58,444 bases of DNA from Gammaproteobacteria bacterium (GTDB lineage Bacteria > Pseudomonadota > Gammaproteobacteria > Natronospirales > REEB76): contig DATEHU010000055.1 in NCBI GenBank assembly GCA_035279405.1, positions 1 to 58,444 of the forward strand. The letters run 5' to 3'. Within the stretch, counting starts at the first letter, position 1. Every line of letters starts with the position of its first letter. The notes under the pieces were generated by a model. The model made no database searches, was not told the origin of the DNA, and saw nothing but the letters and a program-made list of their open reading frames with translations. Positions 17,610 to 30,240 of this stretch are shown here, piece after piece. Both the position numbers and the translations under genes were made by a program.

Positions 17610-18080
17610 TCATGCCCGATGGTAAGGATGGCTTTTCAGAATCGTCCAGGCGCGGTACAGTTGCTCGGCCACCAGCACGCGCACCAGTCCGTGCGGCAGC
17701 GTCAACGGCGACAGCGACCACTTCAGCTCCGCGCGCGCCAGGCACTCCGGCGAAAGACCGTCCGGTCCGCCGATCATCAGCGCCAGATCGCGCCCATCCT
17801 GCAGCCAGCGGCCGAGTTGGCGCGCGAACGCTTCACTGGTGAAACTGCGGCCGGCCACATCCAGCGCCACGATGCCGGCGTCGCGCGGCAATGCGGCCAG
17901 CATTTTGCGGCCCTCGTCACCGATGGCGCGCGCCACGTCATGGCCTTTGCGGGCCGTGCTCAGTGGAATCTCATGCAGGCGCAGCGCGCACTCCGGCGGC
18001 ATGCGCTTGGCAAATTCCCCGTACCCGGCATTGATCCACGCCGGCTGACGCGTGCCCGCGGCCAGCAGATGGATGCGCAT
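17610..18080 (-). CDS. rlmH: RlmH, 23S rRNA pseudouridine-1915 N3-methyltransferase
   Basis: A 156-residue SPOUT-class methyltransferase, the length of E. coli RlmH (155). It methylates pseudouridine 1915 in helix 69 of 23S rRNA on the assembled 70S ribosome. The knotted SAM-binding region is visible as IVALDVAGRSFTSEAFARQL, LMIGGPDGLSPE and the C-terminal LTLPHGLVRVLVAEQLYRAW. The ATG at 18080 (MRIHLLAAG) is correct for the family; upstream frame belongs to rsfS. It follows rsfS after only 2 bp, as in most gammaproteobacteria. Confidence 0.97.
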   Translation of the reverse strand: MRIHLLAAGTRQPAWINAGYGEFAKRMPPECALRLHEIPLSTARKGHDVARAIGDEGRKMLAALPRDAGIVALDVAGRSFTSEAFARQLGRWLQDGRDLALMIGGPDGLSPECLARAELKWSLSPLTLPHGLVRVLVAEQLYRAWTILKSHPYHRA

Positions 18081-18082
18081 GT

Positions 18083-18457
18083 TCAGCCGCGCTCGCGGGA
18101 CGCGGTGCGCGCCGGCGGAGTTTGTTCCGCTTCGGGCCCGATGCTCCAGAGCTTTTCCAGATTGTAGAAATCCCGCACCTGCGGGCGCATCACGTGCACC
18201 ACCACGTCGCGCAGGTCCACCAGCACCCACTCGCCTTCCGCTTCGCCCTCGACGCCCATGGGTTTGACGCCCGCGCGGCGTGCTTCGTCCTGCACGTTGC
18301 GCGCCAGCGATTTCACGTGCCGGTCCGAAGTGCCGCTCGCGATCACCATGAAGTCCGTGAGCGCGGTCAGGCCGCGCACATCCAGCGCGCGGATGTCCAC
18401 GCCTTTCATGTCCTGCAACGCGGTGGTGACGAGATTACGTAATGCGTCGGGCTGCAT
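18083..18457 (-). CDS. rsfS: RsfS, ribosomal silencing factor
   Basis: A 124-residue RsfS/YbeB protein that binds L14 on the 50S subunit and blocks subunit joining under starvation. The core LDVRGLTALTDFMVIASGTS then DRHVKSLARNV, and EWVLVDLRDVVVHVM, match the family closely. The ATG at 18457 overlaps the nadD stop by four bases (ATGA), which settles the start. It forms a tight nadD-rsfS-rlmH unit. Confidence 0.96.
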   Translation of the reverse strand: MQPDALRNLVTTALQDMKGVDIRALDVRGLTALTDFMVIASGTSDRHVKSLARNVQDEARRAGVKPMGVEGEAEGEWVLVDLRDVVVHVMRPQVRDFYNLEKLWSIGPEAEQTPPARTASRERG

Positions 18458-19104
18458 CAGTGCACCACGGCTTGGGTATAACAATGGGAATTAAGGATCA
18501 AATCGCGTACCGGCTCCGGCACCAAATACAGCGGGTCGCCGCCGGCGCTAATCGCCGCGCGGATGCGGGTCGAGGAAATCTCGAGTTGCGTCACCGGCTG
18601 CAGCAGCACCCGCCCCGCGGCCTCGGTCCACAACCCGGCGGCGGAATCCACGCGCCGCTCGCACAGCAGTTCAGTCAGCGCGCTGCCGCCCGGAAGTTCC
18701 CATCCGGGCCGGTGTGCGACGATTATGTGTGCATATTTGAACAGGCTGCGCCACTCGTGCCACTCGGTGAAACCCAGGAACGCATCCATGCCGACGATCA
18801 GCGCCAGCTGTGCCTGCGGAAACTCCTGCCGCAGTTCGGTGAGTGTGTCCACCGTGTAGGACGGTCCGGGGCGGCGTAATTCGCGCTCGTCCACAATGAA
18901 ATGCGCGGCATCATGCACCGCGGCCTGCAGCATCTGCAGCCGCAGGGCCGCCGGCGCCACCGGAGGATCGCGGAGCGGCGACTTGCCCGCCGGCACCAAA
19001 CGGATTTCATCCAGCGCCAGCGTTTGCAGGATCTCGAACGCCGGCCGCAGATGCCCGAAATGCACCGGGTCGAAGCTGCCGCCGAAGATTCCGATTTTGC
19101 GCAT
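18457..19104 (-). CDS. nadD: NadD, nicotinate-mononucleotide adenylyltransferase
   Basis: A 215-residue NadD that adenylates nicotinate mononucleotide in NAD synthesis. The nucleotidyltransferase GIFGGSFDPVHFGHL (GxFxPxHxGH) is at residues 5-19, and the ISSTRIRAAI signature that binds ATP phosphates lies near the C-terminus. The ATG at 19104 gives the usual start MRKIGIFGGSFDP; the frame upstream overlaps holA and is not needed. It lies 16 bp after holA and overlaps rsfS. Confidence 0.97.
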   Translation of the reverse strand: MRKIGIFGGSFDPVHFGHLRPAFEILQTLALDEIRLVPAGKSPLRDPPVAPAALRLQMLQAAVHDAAHFIVDERELRRPGPSYTVDTLTELRQEFPQAQLALIVGMDAFLGFTEWHEWRSLFKYAHIIVAHRPGWELPGGSALTELLCERRVDSAAGLWTEAAGRVLLQPVTQLEISSTRIRAAISAGGDPLYLVPEPVRDLILNSHCYTQAVVH

Positions 19105-19120
19105 ACGTGCGGGGCTGATC

Positions 19121-20131
19121 CTAGGCCCGGGCCGGTAGCCGCAAGCCCGCCAGACCTTCCGACAGGGCCAGCAGCTCGTCCCACACGCGCCCCGGCGCCT
19201 GACCTTTGACGACACGGTCGACGCGCGCCGCACGTTGCAGCAAGTGTTGCCAATCGCTTGCCCGCCCGCGCTTGATTGCGCGCTCGATCAGCGGGCGGCG
19301 CTGCGGCCATCCGGCTGACAGGACCTGTGCAGCCGGTGTACCGGCTTCGATTTGCCAGGCTTTGGTCGCCAAATCGCGCAGCGTGTAATTCAGCGCTCCC
19401 AGGATCACCGGTGGTTCGGTGCCTTCCTGACGCAGCCCATCGAGTATGTGCGCGACACGCGCGCCGTCTCCGGCAAGCGCCGCATCCACGAGCTTGAAGG
19501 CGTCGTAACGCGCGCTGTCCGCGACCGCGGCTTCGGCCGCTGCGATGTCCACCGCACCCTCGCCCTGCAGCAGCCGGAGTTTTTCGATTTCCTGCACGGC
19601 GGCGAGCAGATTGCCTTCCACGCGCGCGGCAATAAACGCCGCGGCTTCGGGCGTCGCCTGCAAACCGCACGCGCGCATGCGGCGCTCGATCCAGGCCGGC
19701 AAGGCCCGCGCCTCCACCGGCCACACCTGCAGCAGCACGCCGGCGCGCTCCAGCGCCGCGCCCCAGCGGCCGCCGCCGCGTTCCAGCCTGGCGCTGATCA
19801 CGATCAACACGGTATCGGGCGCGGGCGCTTCGGCATAAGCACTAAGCGCCTCGGCGCCGTCATCGCCGGGTTTGCCGGTCGGCAGACGCAATTCCAGGAT
19901 GCGTTTGGAGGCGAACAGCGACAAACTCGCGGCGGCACGCGCGAGCTGGTTCCAGTCGAAGCCGCGCTCGGCGAAAAACACCTCGCGATCTGTGTATCCG
20001 CGCGCACGCGCCGCGGCGCGCACACTGTCCGCCGCTTCCTCACGCTGCAGGGGCTCATCGCCCGCGATCAGGTACACCGGCGCGAGCGTGGTGCGCAGGT
20101 GCGAATCCAGTCTGTCCGGACTGAGTTTCAA
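19121..20131 (-). CDS. holA: HolA, DNA polymerase III delta subunit
   Basis: A 336-residue clamp-loader delta subunit, which opens the beta sliding clamp. The N-terminal LAPVYLIAGDEPLQREEAAD, LSLFASKRILELRLP and central VEGNLLAAVQEIEKLRLL fit the family. The start codon is TTG at 20131, inside a TTGA overlap with the lptE stop, and gives MKLSPDRLDSHLRTTLAPVY, aligned with other HolA proteins. The leuS-lptE-holA-nadD order is conserved in gammaproteobacteria. Confidence 0.95.
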   Translation of the reverse strand: MKLSPDRLDSHLRTTLAPVYLIAGDEPLQREEAADSVRAAARARGYTDREVFFAERGFDWNQLARAAASLSLFASKRILELRLPTGKPGDDGAEALSAYAEAPAPDTVLIVISARLERGGGRWGAALERAGVLLQVWPVEARALPAWIERRMRACGLQATPEAAAFIAARVEGNLLAAVQEIEKLRLLQGEGAVDIAAAEAAVADSARYDAFKLVDAALAGDGARVAHILDGLRQEGTEPPVILGALNYTLRDLATKAWQIEAGTPAAQVLSAGWPQRRPLIERAIKRGRASDWQHLLQRAARVDRVVKGQAPGRVWDELLALSEGLAGLRLPARA

Positions 20132-20642
20132 TGGCTGCCTGCGGAACGGCCCAGGGCCTGCAGACGGAACATGATCAATTGCGCCATGTTGTCCTCCATG
20201 GATTTGTAGAGCACGTTCGCCTGCTCGGTATCTCCCAGCGTATTGGCGATGTCGTAGGCATAGTTGCGCGTCAGGGTCAGGGTCTGGGGCTCAATCAGGG
20301 TTTTGCCGTGAGCATCCGTCAAGGAAAACTGCACCTGATAGGCCACTTGATACTCCAGCGGCTGGCCAACGTTGCTCACCGACAGTACGCGTTGAAACTG
20401 CCGGGCGCTGAGGATATTGAGCGTGGCCGTGGCGGTGGTGGCATCGTCGGTTACCTGGGTGGCGGGAGTGATCAGGCTGCGGCGCAACTGGCGCACCAGT
20501 TCGATGGTGCCGCTGGCATCACTTATATAGGTACGTTGCATGGCGGTGGGCAGATGCGCGGGCTGGCGCAAGTGAAATCCACAGCCGGCCAGTAATACCA
20601 CCGCGAACGCCAACACGCAGGCTGGATGAGGCACGTATCGCA

Positions 20643-20643
<1 letters not shown>
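20128..20643 (-). CDS. lptE: LptE, LPS-assembly lipoprotein
   Basis: A 171-residue outer-membrane lipoprotein that plugs the LptD barrel and helps insert LPS in the outer leaflet. The signal peptide ends in the lipobox LLAGC, followed by GFHLRQPAHLP, the standard LptE start of the mature protein. The ATG at 20643 forms a TGATG junction with the leuS stop; the preceding GTG (20646) is an alternative. It overlaps holA by four bases. In this window it shares a transcription unit with an O-antigen-ligase-like gene. Confidence 0.95.
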
Positions 20644-25030
<4,387 letters not shown>

Positions 25031-25072
25031 CAGATTCTCCCTGAGAGCACCTGACAAAATGCACTTTCACGG

Positions 25073-25136
25073 AAAATCCCCCACGCGCGAAGCGCGCTTA
25101 CCCCCTTTACAAAAGGGGGTAAAGGGATTTTGAGTC
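25073..25136. repeat. family-B nested palindrome
   Basis: Nested dyad with outer AATCCCC/GGGATTTT arms, a GCGCGAAGCGCGC hairpin and a CCCCCTTTACAAAAGGGGG hairpin. It lies directly behind the 5' end of the O-antigen-ligase-like gene, in the same layout as the copies near 17.47 and 51.90 kb but with the two inner hairpins in the opposite order. Confidence 0.75.
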
Positions 25137-25246
25137 GTAAGTTTCCAACTACTGCCCCTATGCAGATTGCTTCCCCCTTGTGTAAAAGAGGTGAGGAGCG
25201 CAGCTCCGAGCGGGAGACCAGGAAGGCCTCCCTGGACTTTCCGGAC

Positions 25247-25432
25247 GAAGCAGGGTGAGCGGCAATGTTGCGAACGCCCATACAGGATGTATGGGCTGGA
25301 CTTTTGGCGAAGCAGGGTAAGCGGCAACGCCGCGAACGCCCATGCAGGACGCATGGGCTGGGCTTTTGGCGGAGCAGGGTGAGCGGCAAGGCCGCGAACG
25401 CCCATACAGGATGTATGGGCCGGACTTTTGGC
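25247..25432. repeat. three tandem 62-bp units
   Basis: Units begin at 25247, 25309 and 25371, an exact 62-bp period; a truncated fourth starts at 25433. Each has GAAGCAGGGT(G/A)AGCGGCAA, GCGAACGCCCAT, a hairpin with CCCATACA/TGTATGGG arms (CCCATGCA/GCATGGG in unit 2) and a GGACTTTTGGCG tail. The arm changes in unit 2 are compensatory and keep the hairpin, which suggests the fold is maintained. Confidence 0.85.
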
Positions 25433-25443
25433 GAAGCAGGACT

Positions 25444-25482
25444 GCGCAGCCAACAAGCGCAGCCAACAAGCGCAGCCAATAA
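25444..25482. repeat. three tandem 13-bp units
   Basis: GCGCAGCCAACAA occurs twice in tandem and a third time as GCGCAGCCAATAA, immediately after the 62-bp array. The related element near 52.64 kb has only one copy (reverse strand), so copy number differs between loci. Confidence 0.85.
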
Positions 25483-25520
25483 GCGAAGTGCGAAAGAGGG
25501 GGATTTTGAGTGCCTGGTAG

Positions 25521-27092
25521 TCACCGTTGTCGTCTCTTCAGGCGCTGTAGGCTCCCCACCAGAACCAACACCATGCTGATTACCACGATCACGACATTCC
25601 CAAGGCGCACATAGGGCGTACTGCCGGCATACGGTGGTGCGCGTACCGTCAACACGCCGACCTGATCTTCCGGCAGGCGGTCAACCACGCCGCCGTGCGG
25701 GTTCACCACGGCCGTGATGCCCGTATTGGTAGTCCGGAGCAGGTAGCGCCCCGCCTCCAGTGCCCGCATGCGCGAAATCTCGAAATGCTGCGGCAGCGCA
25801 ATCGAATCGCCGAACCAGGCGTCGTTGGTGACGTTCACGAGAAACGCGGCCTCCGGCAAATCCCGCATGATCTCGCTGCCAAAGGCATCTTCGTAACAGA
25901 TGGACGTCGCCACCGGATAACCCGCGACTTTCAGCAACGGTTGACGCGCGGCGCCCGCCGTGAACGACGCATACGGCAGATTGTGCGCTTCCAGCCACGC
26001 GGTCACCCACGCCGGCGCCGGAAAATACTCCGCCATGGGCACAAGGTGGCGCTTGTCGTACACCCCGTCATGCCCCCCAAGGCTGATCACGCTGTTATAG
26101 GCGTCGCCGTTCGACAGATTCTCGGTCAGGATGCCGAGCAGCATGTCCGTGCCGTGAGCGCGCGCCTCCTTCTCAATCGGGTCCAGGTAATCCTTCTGGA
26201 CCTGATCGGCATACGCCGGGATCGCCGCCTCGGGCCAGATAATCACGCGGCTCGACCAGTGCGCGTCCGTGAGATGCAGATAACGCTCCAGCGTCACGGA
26301 AAATTCCTGCGGATCCCATTTGAGGCTCTGCGGAATGTCGCCTTGTATAAGGCTGAATTGGATCGGTGCGCCCGCGGGTCGGGTCCACGAGACCGTCGCC
26401 AAAACTCCGCCGGCAACCCAGACCGCGGCGAGCACGGCGATGGTCACAATCCGGACGCGCCACCCGGCCGACAGCAACACGCTCAGCAACAGGCCGGCGG
26501 ATACCGCTACCGCGAGACTCACACCGTACACGCCCAGCAACGGTGCGTAGCCTTTCAAGGCGCTGCCGATCTGGCTGTAGCCGAGACTCAGCCACGGGAA
26601 ACCGCTCAGCACCCAGCCGCGCAGCCATTCCAGCAATACCCATAGACCGGGCAGCAGCAGGACCCAGCGCCAGGCACTCGCGCGCGGCAGCAGCCAGACA
26701 GCCAGCGCACAGGCAATCGCACTGTACAGCGCCATGGCGACCACCACCGCGACGATCACGAGCATCGTCGCCCATACCGGCGCGCCGCTCACGCTGTGGA
26801 TACTGATATAGAGCCAGTAAAGTCCGAAACCGAATTCGGCAATGCCGAACAGCAATCCGCGCCAGAAAGCGCGGCGCACACTGACGCCGTTCAGCAGCCA
26901 GAACAGCGCCGCAAGCGTAAGCACGGCCAGCGGATAAACGTTGAACGGCGCAAACGCAAACACCGTGAGCGCGCCGAGAATGAGCGCCAGCAAATCGCCA
27001 ATCTTCCCCTGACGAATGCGGCTTTCCCAAGCACGCAGGATTGCGACTCGCCCTCTCTTTCCAAAGATGGGAACAATGTCTCTTGGGCTCAT
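25521..27092 (-). CDS. lnt: apolipoprotein N-acyltransferase
   Basis: A 523-residue inner-membrane enzyme that adds the third acyl chain to lipoproteins. An N-terminal block of about seven membrane helices (FAFAPFNVYPLAVLTLAALF, WLRGWVLSGFPWLSLGYSQI) is followed by a periplasmic nitrilase domain. Its triad fits Glu in IIWPEAAIPAY, Lys in YDKRHLVPMAEYFP and Cys in SICYEDAFG. A last membrane helix lies at the C-terminus. The ATG at 27092 is taken as start; a GTG at 27110 is also in frame, just inside the neighbouring repeat. In the conserved order it follows corC, but a repeat cluster lies between the two. Confidence 0.96.
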   Translation of the reverse strand: MSPRDIVPIFGKRGRVAILRAWESRIRQGKIGDLLALILGALTVFAFAPFNVYPLAVLTLAALFWLLNGVSVRRAFWRGLLFGIAEFGFGLYWLYISIHSVSGAPVWATMLVIVAVVVAMALYSAIACALAVWLLPRASAWRWVLLLPGLWVLLEWLRGWVLSGFPWLSLGYSQIGSALKGYAPLLGVYGVSLAVAVSAGLLLSVLLSAGWRVRIVTIAVLAAVWVAGGVLATVSWTRPAGAPIQFSLIQGDIPQSLKWDPQEFSVTLERYLHLTDAHWSSRVIIWPEAAIPAYADQVQKDYLDPIEKEARAHGTDMLLGILTENLSNGDAYNSVISLGGHDGVYDKRHLVPMAEYFPAPAWVTAWLEAHNLPYASFTAGAARQPLLKVAGYPVATSICYEDAFGSEIMRDLPEAAFLVNVTNDAWFGDSIALPQHFEISRMRALEAGRYLLRTTNTGITAVVNPHGGVVDRLPEDQVGVLTVRAPPYAGSTPYVRLGNVVIVVISMVLVLVGSLQRLKRRQR

Positions 27093-27110
27093 CGCTTTAT
27101 GTTTTTCCAC

Positions 27111-27318
27111 AATGTGGGAGCGGCCGTACCGGCCGCGATTCTCCTGCCAGAGCTTTAATCGCGGTGAATATCACCGCTCCCACACTTTCGGTCCCAATCC
27201 AATTGCGCTCTTGTGGGAGCGGTCGTACCGGCCGCGATATTCTTGCTTGAGTTTTAATCGCGGCGAATATCGCCGCTCCCACAATATCACCGCTCCCACA
27301 ATATCACCGCTCCCACAC
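27111..27318. repeat. family-A repeat cluster (two inverted pairs plus fragments)
   Basis: Two head-to-head pairs of the GTGGGAGCGG...CCGCGAT unit: 27113-27138 with 27158-27184, and 27213-27238 with 27257-27283. The first unit of each pair encloses CGTACCGG and the second GAATATC. Two partial copies (TATCACCGCTCCCACA) follow to about 27317. This bipartite layout is that of a BIME. No gene is present between lnt and corC. Confidence 0.85.
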
Positions 27319-27336
27319 TCTTCTTCACCGCGGCAC

Positions 27337-28218
27337 TCATGCCGCGGGTTCTGGAACGGCGGGTGCACCGCCGTCTTTGCGCAGGACTTCCAGCAGATGC
27401 AGGCGCCGGCTGTCCGCGCGCAGCACCTTGAAGCGCAGGTTGCCGATCAGGGTTTTCTCGCCGCGTTTGGGCAGGTGGCCGAAGGCATGCGTGACCAGGC
27501 CGCCGACCGTGGCGTAGTCCGCGTCGCTGAACGAAGTCCCGAAGTATTCGTTGAAATCCCCGATGGGGGTCAGGGCCTTGACCGTGTAGCGCTTGTCGGT
27601 GTGCTTGAGGATGCGCGCCTCGTCATCCACGTCGTATTCGTCGTCAATGTCGCCGACGATCTGCTCCAGTACGTCCTCGATGGTCACCAGCCCCGCGGCG
27701 TTGCCGTATTCGTCGGCGACGATGGCCATGTGGTTGCGGCTGACCCGGAAGTTCTTGAGCAGCACGTTGAGCCGCATGCTCTCCGGAACCACGGGTGCCG
27801 GCCGCAGATATTCGCGCAGATTGAATTGGCCTTCCGGACTCTCCAGAAAGTGCTCCAGCAGGTCCTTGGCGAGCACGATGCCGACCACCTGGTCACGGCT
27901 CTCGCCCACCACCGGAAAGCGCGAGTGGCCGGAGTCCACCACGGTCCCGAGCGCAACGCGCAGCTCGGCGTCCTTTTCCAGCACCACCATCTGCGCGCGC
28001 GGAATCATGATGTCGCGTGCCTGCATGTCAGCCACCTGCAGGACGCCTTCCAGCATCGCCAGGGCTTCCGCGTCGAACAGGTTGCGCTCGCGTGCATCCT
28101 GCAGCAGCTCGAGCAGTTCCTCGCGGTCGCGGGGCTCGCCGGCCAGCGCCTGGCGCAGGCGCTCGAACCAGGGGCGCAAGCGATTGCTTCGATCGGAATC
28201 CGTGGCTTCGTTAGGCAT
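27337..28218 (-). CDS. corC: CorC/YbeX-type CBS-domain protein
   Basis: A 293-residue cytoplasmic CorC: two CBS domains (ARDIMIPRAQMVVLEKD and NHMAIVADEYGNAAGLVTIE) and a C-terminal CorC_HlyC domain (DADYATVGGLVTHAFGHLP). It lacks the DUF21 membrane domain of the longer CorB/MpfA relatives. The family is linked to Mg/Co efflux and, in the ybe operon, to ribosome and envelope homeostasis. The ATG at 28218 (MPNEATDSDRSNRL) is chosen; the twenty codons upstream in frame do not resemble the family. ybeY lies 71 bp upstream on the same strand. Confidence 0.95.
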   Translation of the reverse strand: MPNEATDSDRSNRLRPWFERLRQALAGEPRDREELLELLQDARERNLFDAEALAMLEGVLQVADMQARDIMIPRAQMVVLEKDAELRVALGTVVDSGHSRFPVVGESRDQVVGIVLAKDLLEHFLESPEGQFNLREYLRPAPVVPESMRLNVLLKNFRVSRNHMAIVADEYGNAAGLVTIEDVLEQIVGDIDDEYDVDDEARILKHTDKRYTVKALTPIGDFNEYFGTSFSDADYATVGGLVTHAFGHLPKRGEKTLIGNLRFKVLRADSRRLHLLEVLRKDGGAPAVPEPAA

Positions 28219-28289
28219 ATTTCGTGGGTACGCAGGTGGAAAGGTCGCTATTTTACCGGCTGCGGTCGGACTGCCCAAACCGCGGCAAT

Positions 28290-28748
28290 TCAGGCCGCGT
28301 AAGGGTCCGAAAAGTCGAGTTTCCCGAGAATGGCCGTTTCCAGGGATTCCATCTTCGCCGCCTTGCGCTTGCCCACGTGATCATAACCGAGAAGATGCAG
28401 CGTGCCGTGCACCGTGAGATGCGCCCAGTGTGCTTTCGATGTCTTGTGCTGCGCTTTGGCCTCCCGCTGCACCACCGGCGCGCAAAGCACGAGATCTCCG
28501 AGCAGCGGGGAGCGCAGGCCGCTCGGAAGCTCCGCCGGGAAGGACAGCACATTGGTGGCGTAATCCCGCCGCCGCCAGCGGTGATTGAGCCGCCGGCCCT
28601 CGGCCTCATTCACCAGCCGGATCGTCAGCTCCGTGGCGCGCCGGTGGCCGGCGCCCGCAAGCGCTGCTGTCACCCAGCGGCGAAACATTGCGTCGCTCGG
28701 CAGACCGCGTAGACGCGTGGCGCGCTGGATTGTGACATCTACTCTCAT
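28290..28748 (-). CDS. ybeY: YbeY, endoribonuclease / rRNA maturation factor
   Basis: A 152-residue YbeY with the zinc motif [11 protein letters not shown] (three His) preceded by [11 protein letters not shown] and [13 protein letters not shown]. YbeY is needed for 16S rRNA 3' processing and 70S quality control. The ATG at 28748 (MRVDVTIQ) is the correct start. The frame continues upstream through a repeat cluster and encodes only repeat translation. The conserved phoH-ybeY-corC-lnt order holds, but each gap is widened by repeats. Confidence 0.96.
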   Translation of the reverse strand: MRVDVTIQRATRLRGLPSDAMFRRWVTAALAGAGHRRATELTIRLVNEAEGRRLNHRWRRRDYATNVLSFPAELPSGLRSPLLGDLVLCAPVVQREAKAQHKTSKAHWAHLTVHGTLHLLGYDHVGKRKAAKMESLETAILGKLDFSDPYAA

Positions 28749-28763
28749 CGCTATCTTTCCACA

Positions 28764-29236
28764 CTGTGGGAGCGGTCTTGTGGGAGCGACGGTACCCGTC
28801 GCGATTCTCCTTCCAGAGTTTTGATCGCGGCGAATATCACCGCTCCCACAAAACCGGCACTCTAACAAATCCGAGACCAGCCTCTTGTGGGAGCGATTCT
28901 CTGTGGGAGCGGCCGTACCGGCCGCGATTCCCCTGCCGGTCCCAATCCAACTGCACTCTTGTGGGAGCGGTCGTCCCGACCGCGATTCCCCTGCCAGAAT
29001 TTTGATCGCGGCGAATATCGCCGCTCCCACAAAACCGGCACTCTAACAAACCCGAGACCAGCCTCTTGTGGGAGCGATTCTCTGTGGGAGCGGTCGTACC
29101 GACCGCGATACTCTTTTCCTAGGTATCAATCGCGGCGAATATCGCCGCTCCCACAATATCACCACTCCAAAAAAATCACCGCTCCCACAAACACAACAGA
29201 TTCCACAAACTTACCGCTTCAACAAAATCGCCGCTC
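28764..29236. repeat. large family-A repeat cluster with a 115-bp direct duplication
   Basis: About 470 bp between ybeY and phoH consist almost entirely of GTGGGAGCGG...CCGCGAT units in both orientations, ending in degenerate copies (CACCACTCC, CACCGCTCCCAC, CGCCGCTCAC). A 115-bp stretch at 28813-28927 is repeated at 28994-29108 (181-bp offset, about five mismatches). It includes a unique linker (AAAACCGGCACTCTAACAAA), so the block duplicated as a whole. No gene is supported. Confidence 0.85.
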
Positions 29237-29246
29237 ACACGGATTC

Positions 29247-30236
29247 TTATCGATCCGGATCTTCCGCCGACCCGCGCTGCTCATAGGCAGTCACGATGCG
29301 CTGCACCAGCGGATGGCGCACCACGTCGGCCGCCGTAAAGAAGGTGAAACTCACATCCTGCATGTCGCGCAGCAAATCCACCGCGTCGCGCAAACCGGAA
29401 CGCTGGTGGCGCGGAATGTCCACCTGCGTGATGTCGCCGGTCACCACGGTTTTGGAACCGAAGCCGATGCGCGTCAAAAACATCTTCATCTGGTCAATGG
29501 TGGTGTTCTGCGCCTCATCCAGAATGATGAAGGCATCATTCAGGCTGCGCCCGCGCATGAAGGCAAGCGGCGCCACCTCGATGACGCCATGTTCCTGCAA
29601 ACGGCTGACGCGCTCGAAGCCGAGCATCTCGTAGAGCGCGTCATAGATCGGCCGCAGATAGGGATCCACCTTTTCCGCCATGCTGCCGGGCAGAAACCCC
29701 AGCCGCTCTCCGGCCTCGACCGCCGGGCGCACCAGCACCAGCCGGCGCGCGCGATCATTGTTGAGCGCGGCCACCGCGCTCGCCACCGCCAGATAGGTTT
29801 TGCCGGTGCCGGCCGGGCCGATGCCGAAGGTGAGATCGTGGCGCGCGATGTTCTGCAGATAGCGCCGCTGGTTCGGACCGCGGCCGTGCACCCGGCCTTC
29901 CTTGGTGGGAATCACGATCTCGTCGGCCACCTGCGCGCCGCCCGCGTCGTCCAGCAGGTCATTGATTCCGGATTGCTGCAGCATCAAGTGCACGGTCTCG
30001 CGGCGGATACGCTCATGCGCAGTCGCGGCATACAGTTCCTTCAGGATGGCAACGGCGACGCGCGCCGGTTCGGCATCGCCGATCACCCGGAACTGATTGC
30101 CACGGTTGTTGATCTCGACGCCGAGACGCTGCTCGATCTGCCGCAGATGCTCGTCGAACTGGCCGCAGAGGTTGGCGAGCCGCGCGTTGTCGGCGGGCTC
30201 CAGCGAAACATCAACGGAAAGTGGCTGCGTGCTCAC
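29247..30236 (-). CDS. ybeZ: PhoH-like ATPase (YbeZ)
   Basis: A 329-residue PhoH-family P-loop ATPase. The Walker A GPAGTGKT (about residues 140-147), Walker B AFIILDEAQN and the GSKTVVTGDITQVDIP segment are clear. An N-terminal KH-like part precedes the ATPase. YbeZ works with YbeY in rRNA processing. I favour the GTG at 30236 because it gives VSTQPLSVDVSLEPADNARL, which matches the family start, and it lies 4 bp after the upstream PIN-gene stop. A TTG at 30272 is in frame but overlaps that gene. In most relatives miaB is directly upstream; here two small toxin-antitoxin remnants have been inserted between them. Confidence 0.94.
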   Translation of the reverse strand: MSTQPLSVDVSLEPADNARLANLCGQFDEHLRQIEQRLGVEINNRGNQFRVIGDAEPARVAVAILKELYAATAHERIRRETVHLMLQQSGINDLLDDAGGAQVADEIVIPTKEGRVHGRGPNQRRYLQNIARHDLTFGIGPAGTGKTYLAVASAVAALNNDRARRLVLVRPAVEAGERLGFLPGSMAEKVDPYLRPIYDALYEMLGFERVSRLQEHGVIEVAPLAFMRGRSLNDAFIILDEAQNTTIDQMKMFLTRIGFGSKTVVTGDITQVDIPRHQRSGLRDAVDLLRDMQDVSFTFFTAADVVRHPLVQRIVTAYEQRGSAEDPDR

Positions 30237-30240
30237 AGCA

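Larger units (their letters stand above)
25165..25510. repeat. family-C composite element, expanded form
   Basis: Fills most of the lnt/O-antigen-ligase gap. Ordered blocks are CCCCCTTGTGTAAAAGAGG, a GAGCGCAGCTC hairpin, CGAGCGGGAG, a CCAGGAAGGCCTCCCTGG hairpin, ACTTTCCGG, then three 62-bp units and three 13-bp units, and finally GCGAAGTGCGAAAG with a GGGGGATTTTGAG arm. The same block order is present in single-unit form, reversed, at 52.61-52.83 kb. Short frames across it are low-complexity and not credible genes. Confidence 0.8.

Noticed and set aside
25247-25482. Possible CRISPR array (regularly spaced repeats)
   Set aside because: The 62-bp units are contiguous and nearly identical along their whole length, with no unique spacers and no cas genes nearby.
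27016-28302. 428-codon plus-strand frame across lnt, repeats and corC
   Set aside because: It is antisense to corC and runs through family-A repeats.
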